Below are positions 63,639-64,000 of a DNA stretch of 64,000 nucleotides, piece by piece (positions within the stretch are counted from its first letter, which is position 1; each line of letters begins with the position of its first letter). The notes below the pieces were generated by a model that saw only the letters and a program-made list of their open reading frames with translations, did no database searches and had not been told where the DNA came from. This DNA comes from Flavobacterium sp. GTDB taxonomy: Bacteria; Bacteroidota; Bacteroidia; Flavobacteriales; Flavobacteriaceae. The stretch is taken from the NCBI RefSeq assembly GCF_027490375.1, contig NZ_JAIXYH010000059.1, positions 48,704 through 112,703 of the forward strand, given 5' to 3'. Both the position numbers and the translations under genes were made by a program.

Positions 63639-64000
63639 ATGAGACTTTCTTTAAACTGTATTCTTCTGTTTGCCCTGCTCTCAATTCACACTGCATTTAG
63701 TCAAGATGTGCCGCCAAAAATTAATTCTGAAATTAAATCAGTAAAGGTTTTTACCTCGGGCGCTCAGGTAACACGTACCGCTCAAATTCAGCTTATTGCA
63801 GGGAAAAATGCTGTGGTTCTAACAGGATTGAGTCCGGAGATTGAAGAAAACAGTGTTCAAGTTACTACTCCGGATTTTGCAAGTGTAGCTTCGGTGAAAG
63901 TTCAGCTAGACGTTTTGTCTTCGAAGAAAGTGCGCGATGAGGTTAAAGCTTTGGAAGATCGATTGGAGCGATTGCGAAAACAGCGTAACGACCAACAAGA
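63639..64000 (+). CDS. MuiA-like (DUF4139/DUF4140) protein, N-terminal part
   Basis: The frame from ATG 63639 runs off the right edge. Signal peptide (LLFALLSIHTAFSQ), then KINSEIKSVKVFTSGAQVTRTAQIQL, the DUF4140 strand pair of the mucoidy inhibitor A family, and a coiled coil from about residue 95. Exported protein; the family's role is poorly known. Confidence 0.82.
   Translation, partial: MRLSLNCILLFALLSIHTAFSQDVPPKINSEIKSVKVFTSGAQVTRTAQIQLIAGKNAVVLTGLSPEIEENSVQVTTPDFASVASVKVQLDVLSSKKVRDEVKALEDRLERLRKQRNDQQ

Overview
The window looks like a chromosomal segment of a Bacteroidota bacterium, most likely a flavobacterium-like member. The signs are a protein with a type IX secretion (Por) C-terminal sorting domain (29522-31990), many promoters with the Bacteroidota -7 box TAnnTTTG instead of TATAAT, weak Shine-Dalgarno sequences, a low G+C content, and family-typical neighbours (TamB, DUF4159, LytTR two-component pair, DUF5723-like protein, MuiA-like protein). 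Species cannot be told from the sequence.

Layout. 1-9430 is an accessory region: the end of a UvrD-like helicase, then four single-gene cassettes separated by ~137-bp palindromic sites that look like integron attC sites (a fifth such site lies at the right end), a small membrane-protein gene, a 2.4-kb cassette with an AraC regulator, a YceI protein and a short-chain dehydrogenase, a MNT antitoxin whose HEPN partner has been cut off, and a secreted-protein gene broken by a stop codon. 9430-25131 is core chromosome: di-heme peroxidase, a glycolytic pair (pfkA-gap) with a BadF-type kinase, tamB, and the compact run tsaD-rsmE-DUF4159-AI-2E-methyltransferase. 25275-25531 holds tRNA-Ser(GCT), tRNA-Pro(TGG) and tRNA-Arg(TCT). 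25570-50240 is mostly core: TerB-like protein, LytS/LytR-type two-component system divergent from a T9SS-exported LamG protein, two amidohydrolases, a ComM-like ATPase, a large hybrid PAS kinase, aldehyde dehydrogenase and several envelope proteins. 50240-58130 is a second accessory region with repeats, cassettes (DUF2199 protein, papain-like hydrolase, DUF262/DUF1524 restriction-like protein, PIN toxin-antitoxin), an IS remnant and a HigBA pair. 58210-64000 returns to core: rluA-like, panB, sdaA, purA, fur and the start of a MuiA-like gene.

The main discovery signal is the cassette organisation. At several places a 9-nt motif of form GTTnnnnGC opens a gene unit and its reverse complement closes it: GTTACCTGC/GCAGGTAAC (5124/7555), GTTGGTAGC/GCTACCAAC (51462/52114), GTTATACGC/GCGTATAAC (52308/53315), with near matches elsewhere. 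This is the arrangement of integron gene cassettes, but no integrase gene is visible. Three loci also share a leader: a 147-bp stem-loop element of exactly constant length whose stem bases co-vary, a spacer, then a TAnnTTTG promoter box four to five bases before the GTT entry point. That resembles an integron Pc-attI platform. The cargo is largely defence, toxin-antitoxin, or unknown membrane proteins.
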